Shown: one piece after another, positions 1 to 9,424 of the stretch
Layout: each line of letters begins with the position of its first letter
How positions within the stretch are numbered: the first letter of the stretch is position 1
DNA from: Streptomyces uncialis
GTDB taxonomy: Bacteria; Actinomycetota; Actinomycetes; Streptomycetales; Streptomycetaceae
Length of the DNA stretch: 64,000 nt
NCBI RefSeq assembly: GCF_036250755.1
Contig: NZ_CP109583.1
Location: 3,968,001 to 4,032,000 of the forward strand
Reading direction: 5' to 3'
Position numbers and translations under genes: made by a program
The notes under the pieces: model-generated
What the model saw: the letters and a program-made list of their open reading frames with translations, nothing else
The model's database searches: none
Told to the model about the DNA's origin: nothing

Positions 1-1388
<1,388 letters not shown>

Positions 1389-1661
1389 AGGTGCGGCTCC
1401 TTGCAGTGTTGAGGCGCTTCTGGAGGGGAACCCGGGGGTAGGTGCGGCTGCTGGCGCCGCTCGGGGGCCCGGGGCGAACACAGAGCGGACGACGCTGTCC
1501 GACCGTGTCCAGGATAGGTGTCCGGGTGGACGCGCGGTCCAAGGGCCTCTTGCCGGGGGCCGCCGCACTGCCATACTTACGATGCCGTAGGTTACGGGAC
1601 CGTAGGGTGCCGTGGCCGTACGTGCCTCCGCTCGTGACCCTCGATCCCCAGAGGACTCCCC
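1389..1661. other. divergent intergenic region ppc / desaturase
   Basis: This 273-bp region must hold the promoters of both ppc (leftward) and the desaturase-TetR operon (rightward). Close to the desaturase it carries two palindromic units, listed separately, and a TAGGGT hexamer at 1603-1608 that could be a -10 box. No ORF with convincing codon use is seen. It contains none of the dispersed repeat modules found at other gene junctions. Confidence 0.6.
1578..1604. promoter_or_regulatory. tandem 12-bp palindromes, candidate operator of the desaturase/TetR operon
   Basis: TACGATGCCGTA (1578-1589) and TACGGGACCGTA (1593-1604) are two 12-bp units with TACG/CGTA inverted arms, separated by GGT, so the period is 15 bp. 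The second unit overlaps a possible -10 hexamer (TAGGGT, 1603-1608). Position and symmetry fit a TetR-family operator for the regulator encoded at 2648-3322. That assignment is inferred from location only. Confidence 0.45.
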
Positions 1662-2651
1662 ATGACCACCCGCTCCGATGTGCTGGACGACGCCCAGGAG
1701 GCGCCGGAACAGCCTGATCAGCCGATTCCGCCAGCGACGCTGGGAGGGGAGAAGAAGGGCTCGGTCGAGCAGCTGGCGCTGATGCTGTTCATCGTGGTCC
1801 CGTTCCTGGCGCTCGCCGTCGCCGTCCCGCTGGCCTGGGGCTGGGGGGTGAGCTGGCTGGACGTGGGGCTGCTCGTCTTCTTCTACTTCCTGGGCTGTCA
1901 CGGCATCACGATCGGTTTCCACCGGTACTTCACGCACGGTTCGTTCAAGGCGAGGCGTCCGCTGCGCATCGCGCTGGCGGTCATGGGTTCGCTGGCGGTG
2001 GAGGGGCCGCTGGTGCGCTGGGTGGCCGATCACCGCAAGCACCACAAGTTCTCCGACGCGGAGGGCGACCCGCACTCGCCGTGGCGGTTCGGTGAGACGG
2101 TCCCGGCGCTGATGAAGGGCCTGTGGTGGGCGCACATCGGATGGATGTTCGACGAGGAGCGGACCCCGCAGGAGAAGTACGCCCCTGACCTGGTGAAGGA
2201 CCCGGCCATCCGGCGGATCTCGCGGATGTTCATCCCGCTCACGGTGGTGTCGCTGGCGCTGCCCCCGCTGATCGGCGGGCTGGCCACGATGTCGTGGTGG
2301 GGCGCGTTCACGGCGTTCTTCTGGGGCTCCCTGGTACGGGTGGGGCTGCTGCACCATGTGACCTGGTCGATCAACTCGATCTGCCACGCGGTCGGCAAGC
2401 GGCCGTTCAAGTCGCGGGACCGGTCGGGCAATGTGTGGTGGCTGGCGGTGCTGTCGTGCGGCGAGTCCTGGCACAACCTGCACCACGCGGACCCGACCTC
2501 GGCGCGGCACGGGGTGATGCGGGGGCAGGTCGACTCGTCCGCGCGGTTCATCCGCTGGTTCGAGATGCTGGGCTGGGCGTACGACGTGCGGTGGCCGTCC
2601 GCGTCACGGATCGACTCCCGGCGCAGGCAAGAAGCCACCGACCCGGCATGA
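1662..2651 (+). CDS. membrane fatty acid (acyl-CoA Delta9-type) desaturase
   Basis: Di-iron integral membrane desaturase of 329 residues that should introduce a double bond into acyl chains and so tune membrane fluidity. The three histidine boxes of the stearoyl-CoA desaturase family are all present: HRYFTH near residue 88, HRKHH near residue 125 and WHNLHH near residue 270. Hydrophobic segments lie before box 1 (about residues 38-85) and between boxes 2 and 3 (about 188-230), as in the family. ATG at 1662 follows a GAGG ribosome site. Its TGA overlaps the start of the downstream TetR gene (ATGATG), so the two are translationally coupled and the regulator probably controls this desaturase. 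Electron donor and regiospecificity cannot be read from the sequence. Confidence 0.93.
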   Translation: MTTRSDVLDDAQEAPEQPDQPIPPATLGGEKKGSVEQLALMLFIVVPFLALAVAVPLAWGWGVSWLDVGLLVFFYFLGCHGITIGFHRYFTHGSFKARRPLRIALAVMGSLAVEGPLVRWVADHRKHHKFSDAEGDPHSPWRFGETVPALMKGLWWAHIGWMFDEERTPQEKYAPDLVKDPAIRRISRMFIPLTVVSLALPPLIGGLATMSWWGAFTAFFWGSLVRVGLLHHVTWSINSICHAVGKRPFKSRDRSGNVWWLAVLSCGESWHNLHHADPTSARHGVMRGQVDSSARFIRWFEMLGWAYDVRWPSASRIDSRRRQEATDPA

Positions 2652-3322
2652 TGGACGACGTGGCGACCGACTCCAGCACATCGAGCAGCGAGAAGCCGCG
2701 GCGCACGCGCCGTACCCGGATGACCGGTGCCGAGCGCCGCCAGCAGTTGCTGGAGATCGGTCGCACCCTGTTCGCGGCGAAGGGGTTCGAGGGCACGTCG
2801 GTGGAGGAGATCGCGGCGAAGGCCGGGGTGTCCAAGCCGGTGGTGTACGAGCACTTCGGCGGCAAGGAGGGGCTGTACGCGGTGGTGGTCGACCGTGAGA
2901 TGCGGCGGCTGCTGGACGGGGTGACGGGTTCGCTGACCGCGGGGCATCCGCGGGAACTGCTCGAACAGGCCGCGTTCGCGCTGCTCGACTACATCGAGGA
3001 GTACACCGACGGGTTCCGCATCCTGGTGCGGGACTCACCGGTCGCGCAGTCGACGGGTTCGTTCGCGTCGTTGATCTCGGACATCGCGACACAGGTCGAG
3101 GACATCCTGGCGGGCGAGTTCAAGAGCCGGGGGTTCGACCCGAAGCTGGCGCCGCTGTACGCGCAGGCGCTGGTGGGGATGGTCGCGCTGACGGGCCAGT
3201 GGTGGCTGGACGTGCGCAAGCCGAAGAAGTCCGAGGTGGCGGCGCATCTGGTGAATCTGGCGTGGCACGGGTTGGACGGGCTGGAGCCGCGTCCGGGCCT
3301 GATAGGCCGAAGGAAGTCCTGA
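2648..3322 (+). CDS. TetR/AcrR-family regulator coupled to the desaturase
   Basis: A 224-residue one-component regulator. A basic leader (RRTRRTRMTGAERR) precedes a classical N-terminal TetR helix-turn-helix around residues 30-75: LFAAKGFEGTSVEEIAAKAG followed by SKPVVYEHFGGKEGLY. The rest is an all-helical ligand/dimer domain. The start overlaps the desaturase stop; ATG 2648 and ATG 2651 are both possible. Operon structure makes acyl-CoA or fatty-acid sensing a reasonable guess, as for other desaturase-linked TetR proteins, but the ligand is not visible. Downstream is a convergent repeat cluster. Confidence 0.9.
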   Translation: MMDDVATDSSTSSSEKPRRTRRTRMTGAERRQQLLEIGRTLFAAKGFEGTSVEEIAAKAGVSKPVVYEHFGGKEGLYAVVVDREMRRLLDGVTGSLTAGHPRELLEQAAFALLDYIEEYTDGFRILVRDSPVAQSTGSFASLISDIATQVEDILAGEFKSRGFDPKLAPLYAQALVGMVALTGQWWLDVRKPKKSEVAAHLVNLAWHGLDGLEPRPGLIGRRKS

Positions 3323-3785
3323 CGGGGTCCGTGGGTCCACCCCCTTGGCGTCCCGCACCTGTCCCCGTGCGGGGTGCATCGGGTTCTTCCACCTGGGCGC
3401 ACCTGTCCCCGTGCGGGTCGCCGTCCGGCGGGGGGCGGGTTCTCTCAGCTGGGCCCGCTTGCCCCGGTGCGGGTCGCCGTCCGGCGGGGGCGGGTTCTCT
3501 CACCTGGGCCCGCTTGCCCCGGTGCGGGCGGTTCGGGGGTGCGCAGTTCCCCGCGCCCCTTCGGGCGCGACCCTGGATGTTGCTGTGCCCCTGCGGGTCG
3601 CGTCCGGCGGGGGCCGGGTTCCCGCACCTGAGCCCGCTTGCCCCGGTGCGGGCGGTTCGGGGGTGCGCAGTTCCCCGCGCCCCTTCGGGCGCGGTCCTGG
3701 ATGTTGCTGTGCCCCTGCGGGTCGCGTCCGGCGGGGGCCAGGTTCCCGCACCTGGGCCCGCTTGCCCCCGTGCGGGGTGATCGGG
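3323..3785. repeat. mosaic repeat cluster A (tandem, forward cores only)
   Basis: A 463-bp gap between convergent genes, filled by repeats. The 19-bp core GCGCAGTTCCCCGCGCCCC occurs at 3541-3559 and 3665-3683, exactly 124 bp apart, inside an almost perfect tandem duplication. Shorter copies of the surrounding GC-rich phrase (CCCGCTTGCCCCGGTGCGG) fill the left part. Each core continues into a short GC stem (GCGCCC/GGGCGC) that could act as a terminator. The long central element found in six other clusters is absent. No gene is seen. Confidence 0.85.
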
Positions 3786-4607
3786 CTACGGCTTGTGGGC
3801 GGTGGCGAAGATCCTGCGGAAGGGGAGGACCGTGCCGTGGGGGCCGGTGGGGTACGCGGTCCGCAGGGCCGCGCGGTACTCGTCCAGGAACGCCTCCCGG
3901 CCCTCCGGGTCGTCCGCGAGCGCGGTCAGCACGGGCCTCAGCCCCGTCCCCTTGACCCAGTCGAGCACGGGATCGTCCCCGTGCAGCACATGCAGATACG
4001 TGCTCTCCCACACATCCGTCTCGCACCCCAGCGAGGCAAGCGCGTCCAGGTACTCCGCAGGCTCCCGTACGGCCTCGGCGTGCCGCAGCACCCCGTCCAG
4101 CCGCTCCCGCCACCGCGCCCCCTCGGCGACCTCCCGCAGCAGCGTGTGGCTCGGCGCGCCGAAGTTCCCGGGCACCTGGAACGCGAACGTTCCCCCGGGG
4201 GCGAGCCCCGCGACCCAGCCGGGGAACCGGTCGAGGTGTCCGGGGACCCACTGGAGCAGCGCGTTGCTGATGATCACGTCGTACGGCTCCGCGGGGTCCG
4301 GGTCCCAGGTCGCGGCGTCGGCGTACGCGAAGCCGAGGTGTCCCCCGCCCCCGGTGGGTCCGGCGAGCGGCCGGGCCCGGTCGAGCATGTCGGTGGAGTT
4401 GTCGTAGCCGGTGATCCGCGCGGTGGGCCAGCGCCGGGCGAGCAGCGTGGTGACGTTGCCGGGTCCGCATCCGAGGTCCGCGATCCGGGGCGGGCGGCCC
4501 GTGGGCGGCTCGGGGACACGGGCCAGCAGGTCCGCGAAGGGGCGCCCGCGGTGGTCGGCGTGGCGCAGGTACTGGTGCGGGTCCCAGACGGGTACGGCTG
4601 CGGGCAC
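3786..4607 (-). CDS. tam: trans-aconitate 2-methyltransferase
   Basis: SAM-dependent methyltransferase of 273 residues that esterifies trans-aconitate, an inhibitor of aconitase formed spontaneously from cis-aconitate. The N-terminus WDPHQYLRHADHRGRPFADLLARV, SAM-binding motif I IADLGCGPGNVT (about residue 41), and the NALLQWV and YLDALASLGC segments match Tam proteins. GTG 4607 is preferred over the upstream ATG at 4652 because GGGAGGAG sits six bases before it. The gene is divergent from a MarR gene with a palindrome between them, the tam/tamR arrangement described in S. coelicolor. That literature describes TamR as responding to citrate and aconitate. Confidence 0.92.
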   Translation of the reverse strand: MPAAVPVWDPHQYLRHADHRGRPFADLLARVPEPPTGRPPRIADLGCGPGNVTTLLARRWPTARITGYDNSTDMLDRARPLAGPTGGGGHLGFAYADAATWDPDPAEPYDVIISNALLQWVPGHLDRFPGWVAGLAPGGTFAFQVPGNFGAPSHTLLREVAEGARWRERLDGVLRHAEAVREPAEYLDALASLGCETDVWESTYLHVLHGDDPVLDWVKGTGLRPVLTALADDPEGREAFLDEYRAALRTAYPTGPHGTVLPFRRIFATAHKP

Positions 4608-4655
4608 GGCGGTCTCCTCCCGGAGCGGAGGACCGTCCTCCACCCCCACCATCTA

Positions 4656-4669
4656 TCTTGACATCAAGA
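4656..4669. promoter_or_regulatory. TamR-type operator palindrome
   Basis: TCTTGACATCAAGA is a perfect 14-bp inverted repeat (TCTTGA-CA-TCAAGA) in the tam/tamR divergent region. It contains the hexamer TTGACA (4658-4663), a perfect -35 match, so a bound MarR-type dimer would block a promoter directly. The tamR start at 4705 has no clear ribosome site but has TACACT at 4692-4697, seven bases ahead of it, suggesting a leaderless tamR transcript. Confidence 0.75.
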
Positions 4670-4704
4670 GACTTCACATCGACAGACCTACTACACTGAT
4701 CGCC

Positions 4705-5202
4705 ATGGAGGACGAGGTCGATCGGCTGGTCGCGGCATGGCGCCGGGAGCGCCCTGACCTCGACGTGGAGCCCCTTGAGGTGCTCAGTCGGGTCAGCAGG
4801 CTGGCGCGGCATCTCGACCGCGCGCGCCGGCTCGCGTTCTCCGAGCACCAGCTGGAGCCCTGGGAGTTCGACGTCCTGACCTCGCTGCGGCGGGCGGGGG
4901 CGCCCTATCAGCTCTCACCGGGTCAGTTGCTGACCCAGACACTGGTCACCTCGGGGACGATGACGAACCGGATCGACCGGCTGGCGAAGAAGGGCCTGGT
5001 CGAGCGGTTGCCCGATCCCACGGACCGGCGGGGTGTGCTGGTGCGGCTCACGCCGGAGGGGCGGGACCGGGCGGACCAGGCGCTGGCCGGGCTCCTGGAC
5101 CAGGAGCGGGCCATCCTCTCCGAGCTGTCCTCGGCGCAGCGGGGCGCGCTGGCCGCGCTGCTCAGGCAGCTCACGGCACCGTTCGACAACATCCCCGGCT
5201 GA
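4705..5202 (+). CDS. tamR: MarR-family regulator TamR
   Basis: A 165-residue MarR-family winged-helix repressor. The HTH region is about residues 70-100 (LSPGQLLTQTLVTSGTMTNRIDRLAKKGLV), followed by the wing with the conserved DRRGVLVRLTPEGR stretch. The N-terminal helix pair (LVAAWRRERPDLD.EPLEVLSRVSRL) is typical of this subgroup. Divergence from tam with a shared perfect palindrome supports TamR, which in S. coelicolor represses tam and other central-metabolism genes and is released by tricarboxylates. ATG 4705 is the first start in a well-conserved N-terminus. Confidence 0.85.
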   Translation: MEDEVDRLVAAWRRERPDLDVEPLEVLSRVSRLARHLDRARRLAFSEHQLEPWEFDVLTSLRRAGAPYQLSPGQLLTQTLVTSGTMTNRIDRLAKKGLVERLPDPTDRRGVLVRLTPEGRDRADQALAGLLDQERAILSELSSAQRGALAALLRQLTAPFDNIPG

Positions 5203-5755
5203 TCGCCTTCGCTTGCGCTTCCGAGGTTTCCTGTGCTGGGCGTACTTGTCCCGGTGCGGGTCGCTCGTGGGGTGCGCAGTTCCCCGCGCCCCTGGATGCT
5301 GCCCCATTACGGTCGCTCGCCGGGTGCGGGTCGGTCCTCGTCTTCGCGCAGTTCCCCGCGCCCCTTTGGGGGCGCCCCCTGGGGCTGCCGTCCGTCTGCG
5401 GGCTGTCATCAGGCCGGGGCGGGGTTCAACCCCCCTCCTCGCGGACTCGCGCTGCTGCGGGAGGGGGTGGGCGGGAATCTCTGCCCGCAGACTCCGATGC
5501 TCTTCAGTCCGACCACAGGAACGTCCGACCGAGCGCGTTGGAGCGAGGACGGAGAATCCCGACCGGCCCCGACCCGAAGAACCAACCGGGAGCGCCCCGA
5601 AGGGGCGCGGGGAACTGCGCGAAAACGACGAGCGACAGCACAGGAACAGGTGGGCCCGGCACCGAAAACCTAGGGGCGCGGGGAACCGCGCGACAGCGGC
5701 CGACACCCGCACGGGGACGGGAGGTGCTCGGGTGAGTCGCTACGGACCGCCCCCG
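5203..5755. repeat. mosaic repeat cluster B (two-sided, with central element)
   Basis: A 553-bp convergent gap made of repeat modules. From the left: the module beginning CGCCTTCGCTTGCGCTTCC (from about 5206), forward cores at 5274-5292 and 5346-5364 (72 bp apart), the central element 5346-5620, then inverted cores at 5602-5620 and 5673-5691. Orientation therefore flips at the central element. No protein-coding sequence is supported. Confidence 0.85.
5346..5620 (+). repeat. 277-bp-family central element, copy B (275 bp)
   Basis: Bounded by the 19-bp core as terminal inverted repeats (5346-5364 and 5602-5620). The interior carries the block GCGGGAATCTCTGCCCGC followed by ACTCCGATGCTCTTCAG, and a second block GGACGGAGAATCCCGACCGG. 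GTCTGCGGGC (near 5394) and GCCCGCAGAC (near 5484) are inverted partners inside the element. It belongs to the GAGCGCGTTGG subtype, shared with copies D and E. Confidence 0.8.
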
Positions 5756-6514
5756 TCAGGACGCCGCCTCCAGGTCGACCGGGCCCACCCCCGCCCGCCG
5801 GGCCAGCGCCACCGCGGCCAGCGTGGAGTGGACGCCCAGCTTCCCGAGCACGTTCTGCATATGCGTCCGCACGGTATGCGGGGAGAGGAACAACCGCTCG
5901 GCGACCGCCTTGCGCCCCAGCCCCGCGACCATGCAGCGCAGCACCTCCCGCTCGCGCGGGGTGAGCGACTCCACGAGCCGCTCGCTCTCCGTCCGGTGCT
6001 TGCGCGCCGCGGTCAGCTCCCGCAGCACCCCGGTGAGCAGCGCCGGCGGGAGATGCGTCTCGTCCCGCAGCACCCCCCGGATCACGGTGAGCAGCCGCGA
6101 CAGCGAGCAGTCCTTGGCCACCCACCCGGACGCCCCCGCCTGGAGGGCGAGTGCCGCCCGCCTCGGGTCGTCTTTCTCGGCGAGCACCACCGTCCGCACG
6201 GACGGCTGCGACTGCCGTACCGCGGAGACGAGCGAGATGCCGTCGACGACGCCGTCGCCCCCGTGCTCGGAGGCGACGGCGACGGCGGGCCGCGCGCCGG
6301 GCAGCACGCCCAGCGGCGCGCCGCCCAGATCGGCGTCGGCGAGCAGGACGTCGAACCTGCGGCCGTCGGCCGCCGCGCGGTCCAGGCAGCGCAGGGCCGC
6401 CGGGCCACTGCCTGCGGCCGACACGTCGACGTCGGGCTCGGCGGCGAGTGCCGCCGCGAGCGACTCGGCGAAGATGCGGTGGTCGTCGACGACCAGGACA
6501 CGGATACGAACCAC
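5756..6514 (-). CDS. LuxR/NarL-type response regulator with an insertion in the receiver
   Basis: A 252-residue protein with an N-terminal receiver (VRIRVLVVDDHRIF; probable phospho-acceptor Asp in FDVLLADADLGG near residue 58; conserved Lys in GWVAKD) and a C-terminal LuxR HTH (LTPREREVLRCMVAGLGRKAVAERLFLSPHTVRTHMQNVLGKLGV, about residues 182-226). Between the Asp and the DGISLVSAVRQ helix there is an Ala/Gly/Pro-rich insertion of about 25 residues that ordinary receivers lack. No histidine kinase is adjacent, so it is an orphan. GTG 6514 is chosen because AAAGGGGG lies upstream and the preceding sequence does not look coding. A related orphan regulator lies across the gal operon at 11046-11735. 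Confidence 0.88.
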   Translation of the reverse strand: MVRIRVLVVDDHRIFAESLAAALAAEPDVDVSAAGSGPAALRCLDRAAADGRRFDVLLADADLGGAPLGVLPGARPAVAVASEHGGDGVVDGISLVSAVRQSQPSVRTVVLAEKDDPRRAALALQAGASGWVAKDCSLSRLLTVIRGVLRDETHLPPALLTGVLRELTAARKHRTESERLVESLTPREREVLRCMVAGLGRKAVAERLFLSPHTVRTHMQNVLGKLGVHSTLAAVALARRAGVGPVDLEAAS

Positions 6515-6778
6515 TGAAACCCCCTTTGGGGGACGACCTGAGCGGACACAGCGCCCTGCGTGGATTCCCGGACCAGGGAGGTCCGGGGACGGGCCGCCGC
6601 AGCCGCACGGCCGCCGCCGTGCTCGGACTGCTACCCCCACTACGGGTGCCGTACCCGGATGTCTCGCCCCCTGATCCACACCGGCCCCCACCGGCGCTGC
6701 CCCTCAGAGTAAGGCCGCTGGGCAGCGGCGGAAGCCGAATTGCAGAACTGTTCGGACCCGCCGTTTAGGGTGAGTCGT

Positions 6779-7222
6779 ATGTTTCGTATGGAGACAGAAG
6801 TCGACAAACGCCGGGTTGGTCTGCTGCGTTCCCGGCTGAGGGACACCAATACGAGGGCGTCGCCGGCGCTCCGGGCGCTGCGGGAGACCGTCGCGGACCG
6901 GGAGATACCCGTGCAGGTCTGGGCGTTCGGCGAGGACGACGAGCTGGCGGGGGGCTGCGACGCGCACGCCTGGGGCGGCTGGCTGCATGTGAATCTGCTG
7001 TGGGTGGACGAGCGTCACCGCGGCACGGGGCTCGGTTCGCGGCTGCTCGCGGACACCGAGCGGCGGGCCCGCGAGGAGCACGGCTGTGCCCGTTCGCGGG
7101 TGTGGACCTGGGACTTCCAGGCGCCGGACTTCTACCGCCGGTACGGGTACGAGGTCATATGCGCCCTGCCGGACTATCCGCCGGGCATCACCGAGTACAC
7201 CCTGGTCAAGACGCTGGTCTGA
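6779..7222 (+). CDS. GNAT-family N-acetyltransferase
   Basis: A 147-residue acetyltransferase of the GNAT fold. The acetyl-CoA motif A is visible in LLWVDERHRGTGLGSRLLADTERRA (about residues 75-99), followed by the late strand VWTWDFQAPDFYRRYGYEVI typical of small-molecule GNATs. ATG 6779 has GGGTGAG upstream; an in-frame TTG at 6740 and ATG at 6788 are less likely. Its 3' end overlaps the 3' end of the convergent galK by 17 bp, so the transcripts are antisense over that stretch. The substrate is unknown. Confidence 0.85.
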   Translation: MFRMETEVDKRRVGLLRSRLRDTNTRASPALRALRETVADREIPVQVWAFGEDDELAGGCDAHAWGGWLHVNLLWVDERHRGTGLGSRLLADTERRAREEHGCARSRVWTWDFQAPDFYRRYGYEVICALPDYPPGITEYTLVKTLV

Positions 7223-8447
7223 GGCGCCGGGCACCGGCCGACGGCCGCGCCCCGAACACCCGGGGCGCCGTGAACGCGGCGTCGGCGAAGGCGTCGTGCA
7301 CCGCCGCGGCGATCCGCTCCGCGTCCGCGGCCTCCGTCAGGACGACGGCGGAGCCGCCGAAACCGCCGCCGGTCATCCGCGCCCCGTGCGCGCCCGCCGC
7401 GGTGGCCGCGCTGACGACGAGGTCCAGTTCCGGGCAGGAGATGCGCAGGTCGTCCCGCAGGGACGCGTGCCCTTCGGTGAGGACGGGGCCGATCGCGCGG
7501 AGGTCCCCGGGGGTACCGGAGGCCAGCAGGGCGACGACCCGTGCGACCCGGTGGTCGTCGGACACCACATGCCGTACATAGCGGCGCAGGCGCTCGTCGT
7601 CGAGGCGCGCGAGGGCGTGCGGGAGCGCGTTGTACGGAAGGTCGCGCAGATGGGGCACACCGAGCTGGCGCGCGCCCTCCTCGCACCCCGCGCGCCGTTC
7701 GGCGTACGCCCCGTCGCCGAGGGCGTGCTGGACCCGGGTGTCGACGACGAGCAGGGTGAGGCCGTGGGCGGTGAGGTCGAAGGGGATCTGCCGGACGGTC
7801 AGGTCGCGGCAGTCGAGGTGGAGGGCGTGGCCGGGGACGCAAACCGCCGACGCCATCTGGTCCATGATCCCGCAGGGCACACCGACGAAGTCGTTCTCGG
7901 CGCGCTGGGCGTACCGGGCGAGCGCGGGGCGGTCGAGCCCGAGGCCGTGGAGTTCGTCCAGGGCGACGGCGGTGACGACCTCCAGGGCGGCGGAGGACGA
8001 GAGTCCGGCGCCGGTGGGGACGGTCGAGGCGAGATGGAGGTCGGCGCCGCCGAGGACGGCGGTGTGCCCGGCGCGGGCCAGGGCCCACAGGACGCCCGCC
8101 GGGTAGGCGGCCCAGCCGCCGCCGGAGCGGGGTTCCAGCGCGGTGGCGTCCAGTTCGGCCACCGGGCCGGGGATGTCCGCCGAGTGCAGCCGCAGTACGC
8201 CGTCGGTGCGCCTGCGCACCGCGGCGACGACGGTGTGCGGCAGGGCGAGCGGCATCACGAAGCCCTCGTTGAAGTCGGTGTACTCACCGATGAGGTTGAC
8301 CCGGCCGGGCGCCGCCCACACCCCTTCGGGCGGGGCCCCGTACAGCGCGGTGAAGTCCCGGGCCACGGTCCGCGCGGCACCGTCCAGGTCCGCGGGCTCC
8401 GGTTCCAGGGGGCGGGGTCCTCCGGTACGGCTCGCGGGGGCGTTCAC
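7206..8447 (-). CDS. galK: galactokinase
   Basis: Phosphorylates galactose at C1, first committed step of the Leloir pathway. The 413-residue GHMP kinase has the galactokinase signature GRVNLIGEYTDFNEGFVMPLAL (about residue 50), the ATP loop PTGAGLSSSAALEV and the C-terminal GGGFGGSAVVL motif. The GTG start at 8447 overlaps the galE stop (GTGA), so translation is coupled. It is the last gene of galT-galE-galK, and its stop lies inside the convergent acetyltransferase gene. Confidence 0.96.
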   Translation of the reverse strand: MNAPASRTGGPRPLEPEPADLDGAARTVARDFTALYGAPPEGVWAAPGRVNLIGEYTDFNEGFVMPLALPHTVVAAVRRRTDGVLRLHSADIPGPVAELDATALEPRSGGGWAAYPAGVLWALARAGHTAVLGGADLHLASTVPTGAGLSSSAALEVVTAVALDELHGLGLDRPALARYAQRAENDFVGVPCGIMDQMASAVCVPGHALHLDCRDLTVRQIPFDLTAHGLTLLVVDTRVQHALGDGAYAERRAGCEEGARQLGVPHLRDLPYNALPHALARLDDERLRRYVRHVVSDDHRVARVVALLASGTPGDLRAIGPVLTEGHASLRDDLRISCPELDLVVSAATAAGAHGARMTGGGFGGSAVVLTEAADAERIAAAVHDAFADAAFTAPRVFGARPSAGARRLRPAS

Positions 8448-9424
8448 GCGCTGTACCGGCGGGCGAACGCCCAGGCGTCCGCGACGATGTCGGTGAGGGC
8501 GGCGCGGGCGGGCCGCCAGCCGAGCCGGTCACGGGCGGTGGCGGCGGAGGCGACGAGGACGGCGGGGTCACCGGGGCGGCGGGGAGCGGGGCTCTCGGGC
8601 ACGGGCAGACCGGTGACCTCGCGGACCGCGGCGACGACCTCCCGCACGGAGAAGCCGTTGCCGTTGCCGAGGTTGCAGATCAGATGCTCGCCGGGGGCGG
8701 CGGCGGTCAGCGCGAGGAGATGGGCGGCGGCGAGGTCCGCGACATGGATGTAGTCGCGTACGCAGGTGCCGTCGGGGGTGGGGTAGTCGTCGCCGTACAC
8801 CTGGACGGCGTCCCGCCGGCCGAGCGCGGTCTGGAGGACGAGCGGGATCAGATGCGACTCGGGGTCGTGCCGCTCCCCGTACAGGGTGCCGTCGGGGGCC
8901 CGGTGGGCGCCCGCGACGTTGAAGTACCGCAGGGACACCGCCGCGAGGCCGTGGGCCGCCGCCTCGCCGCCGATCATATGGTCGACGGCGAGCTTCGACG
9001 CGCCGTACGGGCTGGTGGGCGCCGTCGGGTCGGTCTCCCGGACGGGGGTGCGCGACGGTTCGCCGTAGGTGGCGGCGGTGGAGGAGAAGACGAGCTTGCG
9101 CACCCCCGCGCCGCGCATCGCGGCGAGCAGCGCCATCGTGCCGCCGACGTTGTTGTCCCAGTACTTCTCGGGCCGTGCGACGGACTCGGCGACCTGTGAG
9201 GACGCGGCGAAGTGCAGTACGGCGTCGTAACCGCCGCCGAGGTGGCGGGCCGCGTCCTGGACCCGGCCCTCGATGAACCGGGCGCCGCGCGGGACACCCT
9301 CCCGGAAGCCCGTCGACAGGTCGTCGAGGACGGTCACCGCGTGGCCCGCCGCCAGCAGATGCGCCGCGACGACCCCGCCGACGTATCCGGCGCCCCCGGT
9401 GACCAGGTACGTACCGCTGGTCAA
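8444..9424 (-). CDS. galE: UDP-glucose 4-epimerase
   Basis: NAD-dependent short-chain epimerase of 326 residues interconverting UDP-galactose and UDP-glucose. The Rossmann motif TGGAGYVG lies at the N-terminus, the catalytic SSTAATYG stretch and YGASK (YxxxK) are present, and RYFNVAGA and VRDYIHVADLA are typical of GalE. The start is an unusual TTG at 9424 overlapping the galT stop (TTGA). No other start fits the conserved N-terminus, and the open frame further upstream is antisense shadow inside galT. It is coupled to galT upstream and galK downstream. Confidence 0.95.
   Translation of the reverse strand: MTSGTYLVTGGAGYVGGVVAAHLLAAGHAVTVLDDLSTGFREGVPRGARFIEGRVQDAARHLGGGYDAVLHFAASSQVAESVARPEKYWDNNVGGTMALLAAMRGAGVRKLVFSSTAATYGEPSRTPVRETDPTAPTSPYGASKLAVDHMIGGEAAAHGLAAVSLRYFNVAGAHRAPDGTLYGERHDPESHLIPLVLQTALGRRDAVQVYGDDYPTPDGTCVRDYIHVADLAAAHLLALTAAAPGEHLICNLGNGNGFSVREVVAAVREVTGLPVPESPAPRRPGDPAVLVASAATARDRLGWRPARAALTDIVADAWAFARRYSA

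Noticed and set aside
6740..6778. TTG at 6740 as start of the acetyltransferase
   Set aside because: ATG 6779 has a GGGTGAG site and the extra 13 residues are not acetyltransferase-like.
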